NCBI RefSeq assembly: GCF_000741295.1
Contig: NZ_JGZG01000001.1
Span: 62,001-126,000, forward strand
Direction: 5' to 3'
From: Bifidobacterium pseudolongum subsp. globosum
Lineage (GTDB): Bacteria > Actinomycetota > Actinomycetes > Actinomycetales > Bifidobacteriaceae
Length of the DNA: 64,000 nucleotides
Shown here: positions 1 to 7,461 of the stretch, in pieces
Numbering within the stretch: position 1 is the stretch's first letter
Layout: every line of letters starts with the position of its first letter
The notes under the pieces: model-generated
Seen by the model: the letters and a program-made list of their open reading frames with translations, nothing else
The model's database searches: none
Told to the model about the DNA's origin: nothing
Translations under genes and position numbers: made by a program

Positions 1-5
1 CCACC

Positions 6-902
6 ATGACCAAGCCAATCGTCGTCTCGCTCGGAGAACTCCTGTGGGACATGCTCCCCTCCGGAAAGCGCGCAGGCGGTGCGCCCGTCAACTTCGCCTA
101 CCATTCGATGATGAACGGCGCCGAAAGCTACTCGATCAGTGCCGTGGGCGAGGACGAGCTCGGCGACGAGCTCGCGATGGCCACCGAAAAGGCCGGCATC
201 CACACGGTGCTGCAGCGCAACGCGTGGCCCACCGGCACCGTGGAAGTCGCACTGCGCAACGGCATCCCGGAATACACGATCGTGCCGAACGTGGCATGGG
301 ACCACATCCTGTACACGCACCAGCTCATCGACATCGTGCAGCAGGCCGACGCCGTGAGCTTCGGTACGCTCGCGCTGCGCTCCCCCGAGTCGCATGAGAC
401 GATCATCGAGCTGCTCAAGCACACCAAGCCCGAGGCGCTGCGCTTCTTCGACATCAACCTGCGCGGTGACATGTATTCGAAGGAACTCATCGAAGAGATG
501 CTTGGCTACGCCAACGTGTTCAAGATCAACGACGAAGAGCTGCTGCTCCTGCGCGGCATGTTCGGCATCGAGAACACCTCGGACGACGAGGCATGCCGCT
601 GGTTCATCGAGCAGTACGACCTGCGTTACCTGATTCTGACGGGCGGCGCCACGTTCTCCACGATCATGTCGAACGACGGCGAGATCTCCACGCTGAACAC
701 CCCGCACGTCGAGGTCGTCGACACCGTGGGCGCCGGCGACTCGTTCTCCGGCACGTTCACCGGCCGTCTGCTGTGCGGCGACTCGCTGGGCCTGGCCCAC
801 CGCGCCGCCGTGAACACCGCCGCATTTGTGTGCACGCAGAACGGCGCATGGCCCACCTATCCGGACCAGATGCCCGATTACCTCGCCGAAGCCGGCATGT
901 GA
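6..902 (+). CDS. PfkB-family sugar kinase, probable fructokinase
   Basis: A 298-aa PfkB/ribokinase-fold carbohydrate kinase, expected to phosphorylate fructose (or a related sugar) with ATP in the cytoplasm. The C-terminal family signature DTVGAGDSFSGTF is present, with the catalytic Asp in GAGD and the anion hole; the N-terminal GELLWDMLPSGKRAGGAPVNFA is typical of fructokinases (GE-LWD...GGAP-NFA). In bifidobacteria such kinases supply fructose-6-phosphate to the F6PPK shunt. Only five bases precede the ATG in this window, so the RBS cannot be judged. The D-aminoacyl-tRNA deacylase gene follows 26 bp downstream on the same strand. Substrate is inferred from family resemblance only. Confidence 0.85.
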   Translation: MTKPIVVSLGELLWDMLPSGKRAGGAPVNFAYHSMMNGAESYSISAVGEDELGDELAMATEKAGIHTVLQRNAWPTGTVEVALRNGIPEYTIVPNVAWDHILYTHQLIDIVQQADAVSFGTLALRSPESHETIIELLKHTKPEALRFFDINLRGDMYSKELIEEMLGYANVFKINDEELLLLRGMFGIENTSDDEACRWFIEQYDLRYLILTGGATFSTIMSNDGEISTLNTPHVEVVDTVGAGDSFSGTFTGRLLCGDSLGLAHRAAVNTAAFVCTQNGAWPTYPDQMPDYLAEAGM

Positions 903-928
903 CCCACTCTGGCCCTACCATAGGTGCC

Positions 929-1408
929 ATGAGAATCGTATTGCAGAAAGTCAGCCAGGCCAGTGTGGACGTCGTCGATGAGCGGACGGGCGAACCCGAC
1001 CCCTCATTCGAGCCGCAGTCCATTGGCCCCGGATTCGTGTTGCTCGTCGGGTTCGGCGAACACGACGAGCAACCGAATCTGGCTTGGCTCGCTTCAAAAA
1101 TCGCCAAACTGCGCGTCTTCGCGGATGCAGATGGCAAAATGAACCGTTCGATCCGCGACGTCGGGGGCGCCGTGTTGTCCATTCCGCAGTTCACGCTCTA
1201 CGCGCAGGTGCGGCACGGCAACCGCCCGAGTTTCACCGGCGCGATGGATCCGACGCGCGCACGCGAACAGTGGCTACGGTTCAACGACGCGTTGTGCGCC
1301 GAAGGGCTGCCTGTACACACGGGCAGGTTCGGCGCGCATATGCGTGTGTCACTGACCAACGACGGACCGGTGACGATCCTGTTCGACAGCGACGAACTGG
1401 GAGTGTGA
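929..1408 (+). CDS. dtd: D-aminoacyl-tRNA deacylase
   Basis: A 159-aa DTD protein that hydrolyses D-amino acids from mischarged tRNAs. It has the expected start MRIVLQKVSQASV, the SIPQFTLYA segment (SQxxL-like motif), the GNRPSFTGAMDP loop and the C-terminal NDGPVT motif with the Gly-cisPro-type pair used for chiral proofreading. Length matches the family (about 145-160 aa) although there is an insertion around residues 22-35 (DERTGEPDPSFEPQS). A longer open frame continues upstream through the kinase gene in another frame, but homology begins at this ATG. It sits 26 bp after the kinase and may be co-transcribed with it. Confidence 0.93.
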   Translation: MRIVLQKVSQASVDVVDERTGEPDPSFEPQSIGPGFVLLVGFGEHDEQPNLAWLASKIAKLRVFADADGKMNRSIRDVGGAVLSIPQFTLYAQVRHGNRPSFTGAMDPTRAREQWLRFNDALCAEGLPVHTGRFGAHMRVSLTNDGPVTILFDSDELGV

Positions 1409-2355
1409 CCACTGCGCCTGGTCATATGGCCGCAACGGCATCCACAACGGCAGGAATGGAACAAACGGCGCCAGCACCTACGGCGTGCACCATTGCCGGC
1501 CATCTAGGTGTTTTGCCCTTAGCATAAAACTTTTCCACGATGACATCCCACCGACACGCCACATACATGAGAGCGAATCGTTCGGCGAGAGGAAGCTTGA
1601 GTTCCCCAGCAAGTTCGACATCGCCCCAATCTACCGTTATCTAGGCGAGCTTGCATTGACGCCCCGCCAGCGGATCAACGCAAAGTGAGCGCTCGCGTGC
1701 CAGCGCACCTATGGTGGTTTGAGGGTGCTACCGGCTGGCGGTTGAGGGTGGTGCCAGCCAGGAAAAAGCGCCCCAATCCTTGCCATCTCTTACCACCGCG
1801 TGTGGCGACTGCCAACTGAGACGGCGTTTACCTTCTCGCTACGGGTAGTGCCCCCTTCGCTACGGGTAGTGCCTTTGCAGACAAAATCTGCTGACAATCG
1901 TTGGAAAATGGCACATTGTAGGGAAAGGGTATCCGACAGGCACTACCCGTAGCGGAAGTATGGATAGGTACATGACGAATTCGCCGTTCAGGTCACCGCC
2001 ATGGCCGTCGGCGCCGATACCCAGACACCAACAGCCCTACAAAGCGCAATCAATAGCCCCTCATGGCTAGACCCAGCCACCGACAGCTGTCTCACGCGAC
2101 TCCGACAGCATACCGCGTCTGGCCTCAGCCACCGACAGCCGCCATTGGGCACCGGCACCAGCCAGACCCCGCCCTCCACACCGGCACGACATGGGGCGAC
2201 CAACCCGACACACTTGTTGGTCCTCCCCCTCCATTTTCCCCCACATTTTGCCCACGCTTCATGAGGAATCAGGGCGTTTTTCAGGGCGCACGAGTGAAAC
2301 GAGGAAGCGCGAAAACCGTTGGAAATACAAGAAAACCCGCCATTTCTGGCGGGTT
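1409..2355. other. Gene-poor flank between dtd and the integrated element
   Basis: No convincing gene in about 950 bp. The only ORF of note is a 67-codon frame (1485-1688, +) whose C-terminal half (SFGERKLEFPSKFDIAPIYR) looks protein-like but has no visible RBS and no family I recognise; it may be a gene remnant. The region also holds a 7 bp inverted repeat GGCTGGC/GCCAGCC (1733-1739/1753-1759) and three copies of a 16 bp motif (1837-1954, listed separately). In an element-free ancestor the DNA left of 2356 would have lain directly downstream of ssrA. Confidence 0.6.
1837..1954. repeat. Three copies of CGCTACGGGTAGTGCC (two direct, one inverted)
   Basis: The 16 bp word CGCTACGGGTAGTGCC occurs at 1837-1852 and 1858-1873 and, inverted, at 1939-1954. 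The core CTAC-GG-GTAG is itself nearly palindromic. The direct copies are 21 bp apart (two helical turns) and the inverted copy lies 66 bp further on, so this could be a regulator binding array or a foldback; no gene starts within 500 bp to indicate a target. Confidence 0.75.
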
Positions 2356-2356
2356 T
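2333..2356 (-). terminator. Probable original ssrA terminator, displaced by the element
   Basis: A 9 bp perfect stem (AAACCCGCC / GGCGGGTTT) with a 6 nt loop; read on the minus strand it is followed by a T-rich stretch (TTTTCTTG). It abuts the left copy of the 27 bp attachment repeat. With the element removed, it would sit directly after the 3' end of ssrA. The present ssrA gene, 7.5 kb away, ends in a different hairpin supplied by the element. Confidence 0.65.
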
Positions 2357-2382
2357 GAAAGTGGAGCCGCGGGGAATTGAAC
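2356..2382. repeat. Left attachment site (27 bp repeat of ssrA 3' end)
   Basis: Identical over 27 bp to 9916-9942. It contains the complement of the tmRNA T-arm/acceptor end (GGAGCCGCGGGGAATTGAAC), and sequence identity stops abruptly on both sides, so this is a truncated duplicate created by integration rather than a second RNA gene. Confidence 0.9.
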
Positions 2383-2435
2383 AGTACAACCGAAAACCAT
2401 TGGAAACATTAGTGTTTCGCGAACATGCCCAAAAC

Positions 2436-2459
2436 GTTCCCCCCTAAGTTCCCCCCTAT
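2436..2459. promoter_or_regulatory. Two tandem copies of GTTCCCCCCTA(A/T), probable integrase arm sites (left)
   Basis: GTTCCCCCCTAA followed directly by GTTCCCCCCTAT, 54 bp inside the left attachment repeat. The same 24 bp doublet recurs at 9762-9785, and single copies lie at 9688-9699 and 9717-9728, so the motif is confined to the two ends of the element. That distribution is expected of arm-type binding sites for a tyrosine integrase; the assignment is inference. Confidence 0.7.
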
Positions 2460-2501
2460 CCCGCATGTAACGGGCCACCTACACGGAAAGCGAACACGAC
2501 C

Positions 2502-2915
2502 ATGGAACACACCACAAGCACCCCGAACAACGAGCTGGCGCCCGCCCCCAATCACCCACAGGACAGGCACACCCCGATGGACACCGACGAGCTATATGCG
2601 CTGTTCAACGGCGCCACACACCCACAGCAGGCCACCCCCGACACATATGGCGGGTACATGTGCGAACCATGCCCGGAAGATCATTGCGTGATGCTCTTGG
2701 ACATTGATTGCGGCGCCATGGGCGGCGTAAGCCTCTATGTGAGCGAGGGGCCCGTGCTCGACGCGCGCATAGAGTTCGAGGCGGACAGCCCCGACACCTC
2801 ACCTGCCGATTTGGAAGAATGGTTCGCGTGCCTCGACCGTATGCGCACCGATCTGCGCAACGCCTACGAATGGGCTTCCAACCTGCTCGCCACCGTACAA
2901 GATGGCGAGGCGTAA
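2502..2915 (+). CDS. Element-borne protein of unknown function, 137 aa
   Basis: Acidic, soluble 137-aa protein that I do not recognise. The N-terminal 25 residues are Pro/Asn/Thr-rich and probably disordered; an alternative ATG at 2577 (MDTDELYALF) would remove them. The middle carries MCEPCPEDHCVM (a Cys-rich stretch, possibly metal-binding) and the C-terminal half looks alpha-helical (DLEEWFACLDRMRTDLRNAY). A GGAAAG at about 2485 is a plausible RBS. It is the only element gene on the plus strand and the one nearest the left end, the position where satellites and small plasmids often carry accessory genes. Confidence 0.6.
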   Translation: MEHTTSTPNNELAPAPNHPQDRHTPMDTDELYALFNGATHPQQATPDTYGGYMCEPCPEDHCVMLLDIDCGAMGGVSLYVSEGPVLDARIEFEADSPDTSPADLEEWFACLDRMRTDLRNAYEWASNLLATVQDGEA

Positions 2916-3048
2916 GCACGACCGCAAGCCCCGCAGACGGGCGGTACACGGGCACACACGGGCACATGGGCGCGCTACCATGCGTGACCGTTTTCAGCCC
3001 CTTACACAGGCGCACAGGGCGTGTAATCTCACCACGGTAAGGGCATAC

Positions 3049-3147
3049 GTGCATAGGGGGGGCTCTCCCTATGCACGGGCACGCCCTGTCCGAAACTCGA
3101 CGACGTTTTGTCGTGGAGGGAGCCTCTCCCTATGCACGGGCACGCCC
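3049..3147. repeat. 10 bp hairpin and duplicated 24 bp block
   Basis: GTGCATAGGG (3049-3058) pairs with CCCTATGCAC (3067-3076) across an 8 nt loop. A 24 bp block beginning CTCTCCCTATGCACGGGC occurs at 3063-3086 and again at 3124-3147, 61 bp apart. Confidence 0.8.
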
Positions 3148-3776
3148 CACGCCCCACGCCGCACGCGCCGCGCTCGCTATCGATACGGGGGCGGTTCGAT
3201 TTGCGGCGCTCGCCAACCGGCCCGCTATCCGCGTGGCCTCCCGTCCCCTCTCCCCGCACACCGGGTACCCCATCGCGCGCCACGTTGTTCGTTCGCTTGC
3301 CTGCCGGTTTGCTTGGAGATGGCGCGAACCATAAGGGGAAGCTCACGACTTCCCGCAACCGTCTCACGCTGTCGTGGGTGCACCGTTCATGAATGCGCGC
3401 GAGCGCCGGCACATCGAACATGAAAAGCGCCAACAGGCAACGAGCCACAACGAACGAAGAAACATGAGATGGCGCGCGCAATATCGAAGAAGAAGCGCGA
3501 ACGCGCTTGCTCCTGTGTTCGCGCGCCCGCAACGTCCGAAACCCGTAACGCTTATCGTGATCGGCTGGCAGCATGGCGCACCCCGTCATGCTGTGGGGCG
3601 CCCGCAGGGGGTAGGGGGTGATCCCTATGGGCGTGTGCGCTAGACCGCCGGTGGGGTGCGCCGCAAGTAAAACGGTTTCAAACATTTGGGGTTTTGTGTT
3701 TCCCGCTTGTCGGCGCACATATACGATGTTAGAAGACAGTGGACGCTTATACGTGGTGCAGGTGTTTCCCGCAAGA

Positions 3777-3798
3777 ATACCGGGGGTATACCGGGGGT
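3777..3798. repeat. 11 bp tandem repeat ATACCGGGGGT x2
   Basis: Two exact head-to-tail copies (3777-3787, 3788-3798), followed by a partial third (ATGCGG). Short GC-rich tandem repeats in gene-free replicon DNA may be protein-binding sites; function unknown. Confidence 0.7.
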
Positions 3799-4065
3799 AT
3801 GCGGTGAGTTACCGGGCCCCTTTTTGCGCATGGCGTGCGCGTCCTTACGGTTCCAAAACGTCAGGCTGACTTTTTGAGATCACGCCGGGGATATATCGGC
3901 GCTTTGCCCGAGGGCGCCGCGAGCTGCGGGGAGGGAGGCACTCCCCCTGCCTTGATCGGGTTCGTGGGGCACATGCCCGTTTCCACGCGACGGGCACATG
4001 GCCGACTGTCCGCGAGCGCCCCCGTTGGCGCCGTGGCGCTCGCGAACGTTCTTGTTTTCTAAGCA

Positions 4066-4241
4066 GGTAGACATGTCTACTTGTCTACCTCAATAAACAG
4101 TAGGGCTGAGCGGGTGTCTACCAAATTGTCTACTTGTCTACCAAAGCACGGCATAAGGCACTCAGGTAGACAGGTAGACAAATCGGTAGACAACCGCTAA
4201 GCCCTACTGCCGCAACAGGTAGACAGGTAGACTTGTCTACC
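4066..4241. repeat. 176 bp inverted-repeat iteron array, probable replication origin of the element
   Basis: Twelve copies of the octamer GGTAGACA or its complement TGTCTACC (one to three with a changed end base), six per orientation, arranged symmetrically about 4153.5. The two 77 bp arms (4066-4142 and 4165-4241) match as inverted repeats at 63 of 77 positions and are separated by a 22 bp spacer. A non-iteron inverted pair CAGTAGGGCT (4098-4107) / AGCCCTACTG (4200-4209) shares the same centre. The array ends 21 bp before the stop codon of the replication gene. Iterons beside a primase/replication gene are typical of theta-replicating plasmids and phage satellites; the full dyad arrangement is less usual. 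Confidence 0.85.
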
Positions 4242-4262
4242 TGCCTATAAGGGAGAACAGGG

Positions 4263-6848
4263 CTACCCGAGGATCGCCCATGTGGACGTTGTGGACGCGC
4301 CCGTATCCTCGACACGTTGCACCATTCCCTGTTCACATAGTTCGTCCAGCGCCTTATATACGTAGGGGCGCCACTTCCTGCTGATATTCCTTGCTATGTC
4401 GGTGCCCTTGAACGGCTTGCCCTTACGTTCCCGTTTGGATAGGAACGCCACGACCTTGCCGGGGGTCTCTTGCCGGATCGTGGCTAGGTTACGTTCCGCA
4501 TCGTCCTGTGCACCCTTGCGTACCGTCTCATATTCGGCGCGGTTGTCGCGCACCGTCTGCAAGTAGCGTTCACGGCACTTGTCGCGCACATGGCATGAAT
4601 ACTCGATGATCTGCCCCGCTATCCTCCAGTCTTCGCTCGTGACCTGCGTATGGTCTTCGCGTGCCCCGTCCAACCATGGCAGCAAGCCCGCGACCCTGAT
4701 ACGAACGAGGTTGAGATGCCCCGCAAGGTTGTCTCCCCCGTCTTCGCCGCGTTTCTTCGTTAGATTGCGCTCGTACCGTAGCCTGTCGGTGCGTTCGCGT
4801 ACTTCGGGCGGGTAGCGCATTTCGATAAAACCCCACGCGCGTTCACCATTGAGCATGTTCGCTATGCTGCCCGCACGGTACAAGGCTTGCAGGTTTTCCG
4901 GTGGGTCGGGGACGCTGCCACGATCCACGAGCGGTGCAAGCAACCCCTCATAATATGCGGGGGCGGTTTCCGGCATGTTGTTGTCGAGCGTATCCACCCA
5001 CAGGAACCGTTGCGGTACGCCCGTACCGCTCATATTGAATAGGGCGTCAGCGTTCGCATACTGCACGCCCGTAATCAACGCCATACGGTACCCGTCCTCA
5101 GGCGCGGTGATCGTCTTCGCTTGATCCTTGGTAGCCCCACCCAAACGTTCGCCAACGAACGCGGACGCGAGTTCGCCGCCCAACGTGCTGCCCTTACGGA
5201 CGGCGACCGATCCAAGCCACGTCACTTCGGGTATGTCGATAAGCGCTCGCGGATTGGCGCACGCTAAGTATGTGATGGGGTGCTTCGCGTCCTGCGGGTT
5301 CTCTTCGCTCGCCCACTGCGCGTACAGGGCCGCGAGGCTTTCACCTGAACTTGGTTTCTCAGTGCGTGCGCCGAACAGGTATGGCACGAGACGGGCGGCT
5401 ACACTCGCCGCGGTTCCCTTACCGTCACCACTCGCGCCAAGGACTGCCACGAACAGGTTCATGCTGCCTTTCCTGCCGCCGACGTACGCGGGGGTGACGA
5501 CCTGCGGGGGAAGCATGACAGAGACACGCGCCAACACGATCCCCAACACTGCGGTTGGAGCCACACGACATGCCCGCGCCGCCTTGCAGATCGCCTGTAG
5601 ATACGGGGTTTGCTCCCAAAAATCGTCGGTGTCAACGAACGGCACTTGGTCGTCGTCGTCCGTTTCTTCCGCCACGTCCTGTCGGGGGTCGGCTTCAAGT
5701 TGCACCCGCTCGAACTCGAACCGGCCCAAAGCCACAGCGTCGCCCGCGTCATGGCACGGCTCGCACGCCTGTATGAACGTGAGGGACTGCAAACCGTGGT
5801 CGTTCACATGCGGGGTGAGCAGGTCGTACAGGGCCTGCCGCCACTTGTCGCCGGTCGTGTCCTTGTCGCAGATGGCAACCACGTTCAAACCTGCGAGCGC
5901 TTGAACCGTCGCGTCTATGTTCAGTGTGTTCGCCACGTTGCCGCCGCCGCCTGTCGTGGAGATCGCGGCATAGCCTGCGGTGAGCATCGCGGCCGCATCT
6001 TTCTCCCCCTCGGTGATGAAGATCACGCCCGTGTGTTTCGCGTGTTCAGTGGACGGGGTGAGCAGGTAGGGCACATGTTTGCCGCCCGTGGTTCCCGATT
6101 GGCTTATGCGTTTGCCTCCCTGCCCGTCCCCTGTGCGGTGCACCGTCAGCCCGTCTTCGTAGGCGAATGTGAAGCCATGCGTGGTGTCGGTGATGAACAC
6201 ATGCGTGTCGGATATGCTCATGCGTGTTGTGGTGATCCGCAGGTTTTGCGCGAGGTGATCGTACAGGGCTTTGGGGGCGCAGGACGTGCAGGAAAGCAAC
6301 ACACCCGTAGCGTATTCACCATTGGGGGCGTGTATGGGCGCCATATGCAACGTACCGGCATTGCATATGGGGCATGTGCTCGTACCCCCGACAAGGGGCA
6401 TTCCTAACGCTTCCCACAGGTCGGTCATGTGTTTCGTGAGCGTTGCCTCGTCGTAGGGCACACACTGTGGCATCGTGTAGGGCCCTGCGGGTTTCCAAGA
6501 TGCGGCGAGCGCCGCTTCTTGTTCCCGTACCCGGGCCAATGCCCGCACGCTTTCCCCAATGTCTCGGTTCCTGCGGGAATCATGGCGGATTGCCTGTTTT
6601 GGTGTGTCGTACAGGTCGCTTTCGGACATGCCTAGTTCACGCAAAATGTCCCCTGTGGCGTTGTCGTCGTGCATGTCATGCAGCAAGGTGACGCCCTTGC
6701 CGGGTTTGTAGGTGACATGCACGCTTGGTGTGTGGTCGGGTGTGTGCACGGGGCATTGCATCATGGCGTCGCCCGTACGGTTTTCCTTGAACCGCAGCCC
6801 ATGGTCTACCGCGCTGTTACGTAACCGTTCGTAAGACGTTTCGTTCAC
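4263..6848 (-). CDS. Primase/TOPRIM and P-loop replication protein of the element
   Basis: An 861-aa multidomain replication protein. Residues 30-80 resemble the DnaG-type zinc-ribbon region of phage primases (CPVH ... TPSVHV ... ILRELGM), but the usual second Cys pair is replaced by HDMHDD. Residues 159-190 hold a CPIC...CTSC zinc-finger pair. A TOPRIM domain follows, with EGEK (280-283) and DKD (328-330). After an acidic linker (about 385-410) comes a DUF3987-like ATPase with Walker A GASGDGKGTA (471-480); the C-terminus (about 800-861) looks like a winged helix. Start is GTG preceded by GAGGGG. Expected to prime and probably unwind DNA at the adjacent iteron array. It is the largest gene of the element. 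Confidence 0.8.
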   Translation of the reverse strand: MNETSYERLRNSAVDHGLRFKENRTGDAMMQCPVHTPDHTPSVHVTYKPGKGVTLLHDMHDDNATGDILRELGMSESDLYDTPKQAIRHDSRRNRDIGESVRALARVREQEAALAASWKPAGPYTMPQCVPYDEATLTKHMTDLWEALGMPLVGGTSTCPICNAGTLHMAPIHAPNGEYATGVLLSCTSCAPKALYDHLAQNLRITTTRMSISDTHVFITDTTHGFTFAYEDGLTVHRTGDGQGGKRISQSGTTGGKHVPYLLTPSTEHAKHTGVIFITEGEKDAAAMLTAGYAAISTTGGGGNVANTLNIDATVQALAGLNVVAICDKDTTGDKWRQALYDLLTPHVNDHGLQSLTFIQACEPCHDAGDAVALGRFEFERVQLEADPRQDVAEETDDDDQVPFVDTDDFWEQTPYLQAICKAARACRVAPTAVLGIVLARVSVMLPPQVVTPAYVGGRKGSMNLFVAVLGASGDGKGTAASVAARLVPYLFGARTEKPSSGESLAALYAQWASEENPQDAKHPITYLACANPRALIDIPEVTWLGSVAVRKGSTLGGELASAFVGERLGGATKDQAKTITAPEDGYRMALITGVQYANADALFNMSGTGVPQRFLWVDTLDNNMPETAPAYYEGLLAPLVDRGSVPDPPENLQALYRAGSIANMLNGERAWGFIEMRYPPEVRERTDRLRYERNLTKKRGEDGGDNLAGHLNLVRIRVAGLLPWLDGAREDHTQVTSEDWRIAGQIIEYSCHVRDKCRERYLQTVRDNRAEYETVRKGAQDDAERNLATIRQETPGKVVAFLSKRERKGKPFKGTDIARNISRKWRPYVYKALDELCEQGMVQRVEDTGASTTSTWAILG

Positions 6849-6985
6849 CGTGCCACCCCCTCACGCAAAGCCGTGGCGTGTTGGTAGCATTGGGTTTGTC
6901 GCCTATTCATGCTCCACGCTCCCGGTATGCGCTTGTACTGGGGGCGTATGTGTATGTTCCTCATGTTCCGTTCGTCCCCTCTTTT

Positions 6986-7189
6986 TCAGCCCTTGTAGTC
7001 GGTGAACTCGTTGAGCGAACGGCTTGTGATAAGGATATTGCGGCCGATCACCTTGGCTTTCAGCCGCCCCTCATGGATAAGGCGTTTGGTGACGCGAACA
7101 TCTTTCATGCCAAGCATGTGCGTCGCTTCCTTGATGGGGATAAGTTTGCGCGTGTCGGTCGCGGGCTGGAGTTGTGTCTGCACGTTCAT
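6986..7189 (-). CDS. Small helix-turn-helix protein, probable excisionase/AlpA-like regulator
   Basis: A 67-aa basic protein with a MerR/Xis-type winged-helix core: LIPIKEATHMLGM, then VTKRLIHEGRLKAKVIGRNILITSRSLNEF, the pattern of excisionase-family DNA-binding proteins (helix-turn-helix followed by a wing with an aromatic or basic patch). The ATG at 7189 is chosen because GAAAGG lies 8 nt upstream; an in-frame GTG at 7198 has no such site. Located between the integrase pair and the primase, where satellites carry Xis/AlpA. Likely directs excision and/or activates the primase gene 137 bp downstream. Confidence 0.75.
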   Translation of the reverse strand: MNVQTQLQPATDTRKLIPIKEATHMLGMKDVRVTKRLIHEGRLKAKVIGRNILITSRSLNEFTDYKG

Positions 7190-7461
7190 GGTGCACACCT
7201 TTCGTATGGTTCACGCCCCGGCAGGGGTCGGCGGGTATGGTTGCCCACGCCCTCCCTTACAGGGGGCAGTCCTGTTGTTTCGTGCCGGTTTTCCGTCTCG
7301 CCTCGACGCCCTCGATGGTTCATGACATGAGGGGGTGTCATATGTCGGTTTTCCGTCTCGCCTCGACGCCCAAGGGTTAAGGGTCTTGGGCCCCTCGCAT
7401 ACAAGCATATCCGCGCTACAGCACGCTATCTAGCGCAGTGGCGCGCGGCGTGTCGCGCAGG
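7190..7461. promoter_or_regulatory. Intergenic region upstream of the Xis-like gene
   Basis: 272 bp without a credible gene. It contains a duplicated 26 bp block (7286-7311 and 7346-7371, exactly 60 bp apart, beginning CGGTTTTCCGTCTCGCCTCG) and an inverted repeat GCGCTA (7413-7418) / TAGCGC (7431-7436). The blocks lie about 100 and 160 bp upstream of the Xis-like start, so they are candidate operators for the control of excision and replication. The foldback may instead terminate the int-orf246 transcript, which ends at 7462. Confidence 0.55.

Larger units (their letters stand above)
2916..4065. other. 1.15 kb gene-free stretch of the element
   Basis: No ORF here has a credible RBS and start together with natural protein composition; the frames present are Arg/Pro/Ala-rich. 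The DNA instead carries structured sequence: a 10 bp hairpin plus a repeated 24 bp block (3049-3147), the foldback GGGAAG/CTTCCC near 3340-3355, an 11 bp tandem repeat (3777-3798) and GC-rich foldbacks near 3900-3920. Candidate roles are a structured RNA, an accessory origin or packaging/transfer site, or a decayed gene block. Confidence 0.55.

Noticed and set aside
1485..1688. 67-codon ORF after dtd as a real gene
   Set aside because: No RBS, no neighbour context and mixed composition; kept only as a possible remnant in the regional entry.
2356..2382. A second tmRNA or tRNA gene at the left end
   Set aside because: Only 27 bp match ssrA and flanking identity stops at once; this is the attachment duplicate.
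3029..3718. 229-codon minus-strand frame in the gene-free part of the element
   Set aside because: Arg/Pro/Ser-rich, no RBS and no recognisable segment; it spans the structured repeats.
7286..7371. Possible two-repeat CRISPR array (26 bp repeats, 34 bp spacer)
   Set aside because: Only two repeats, no cas genes nearby, and the location upstream of a Xis-like gene fits operators better.
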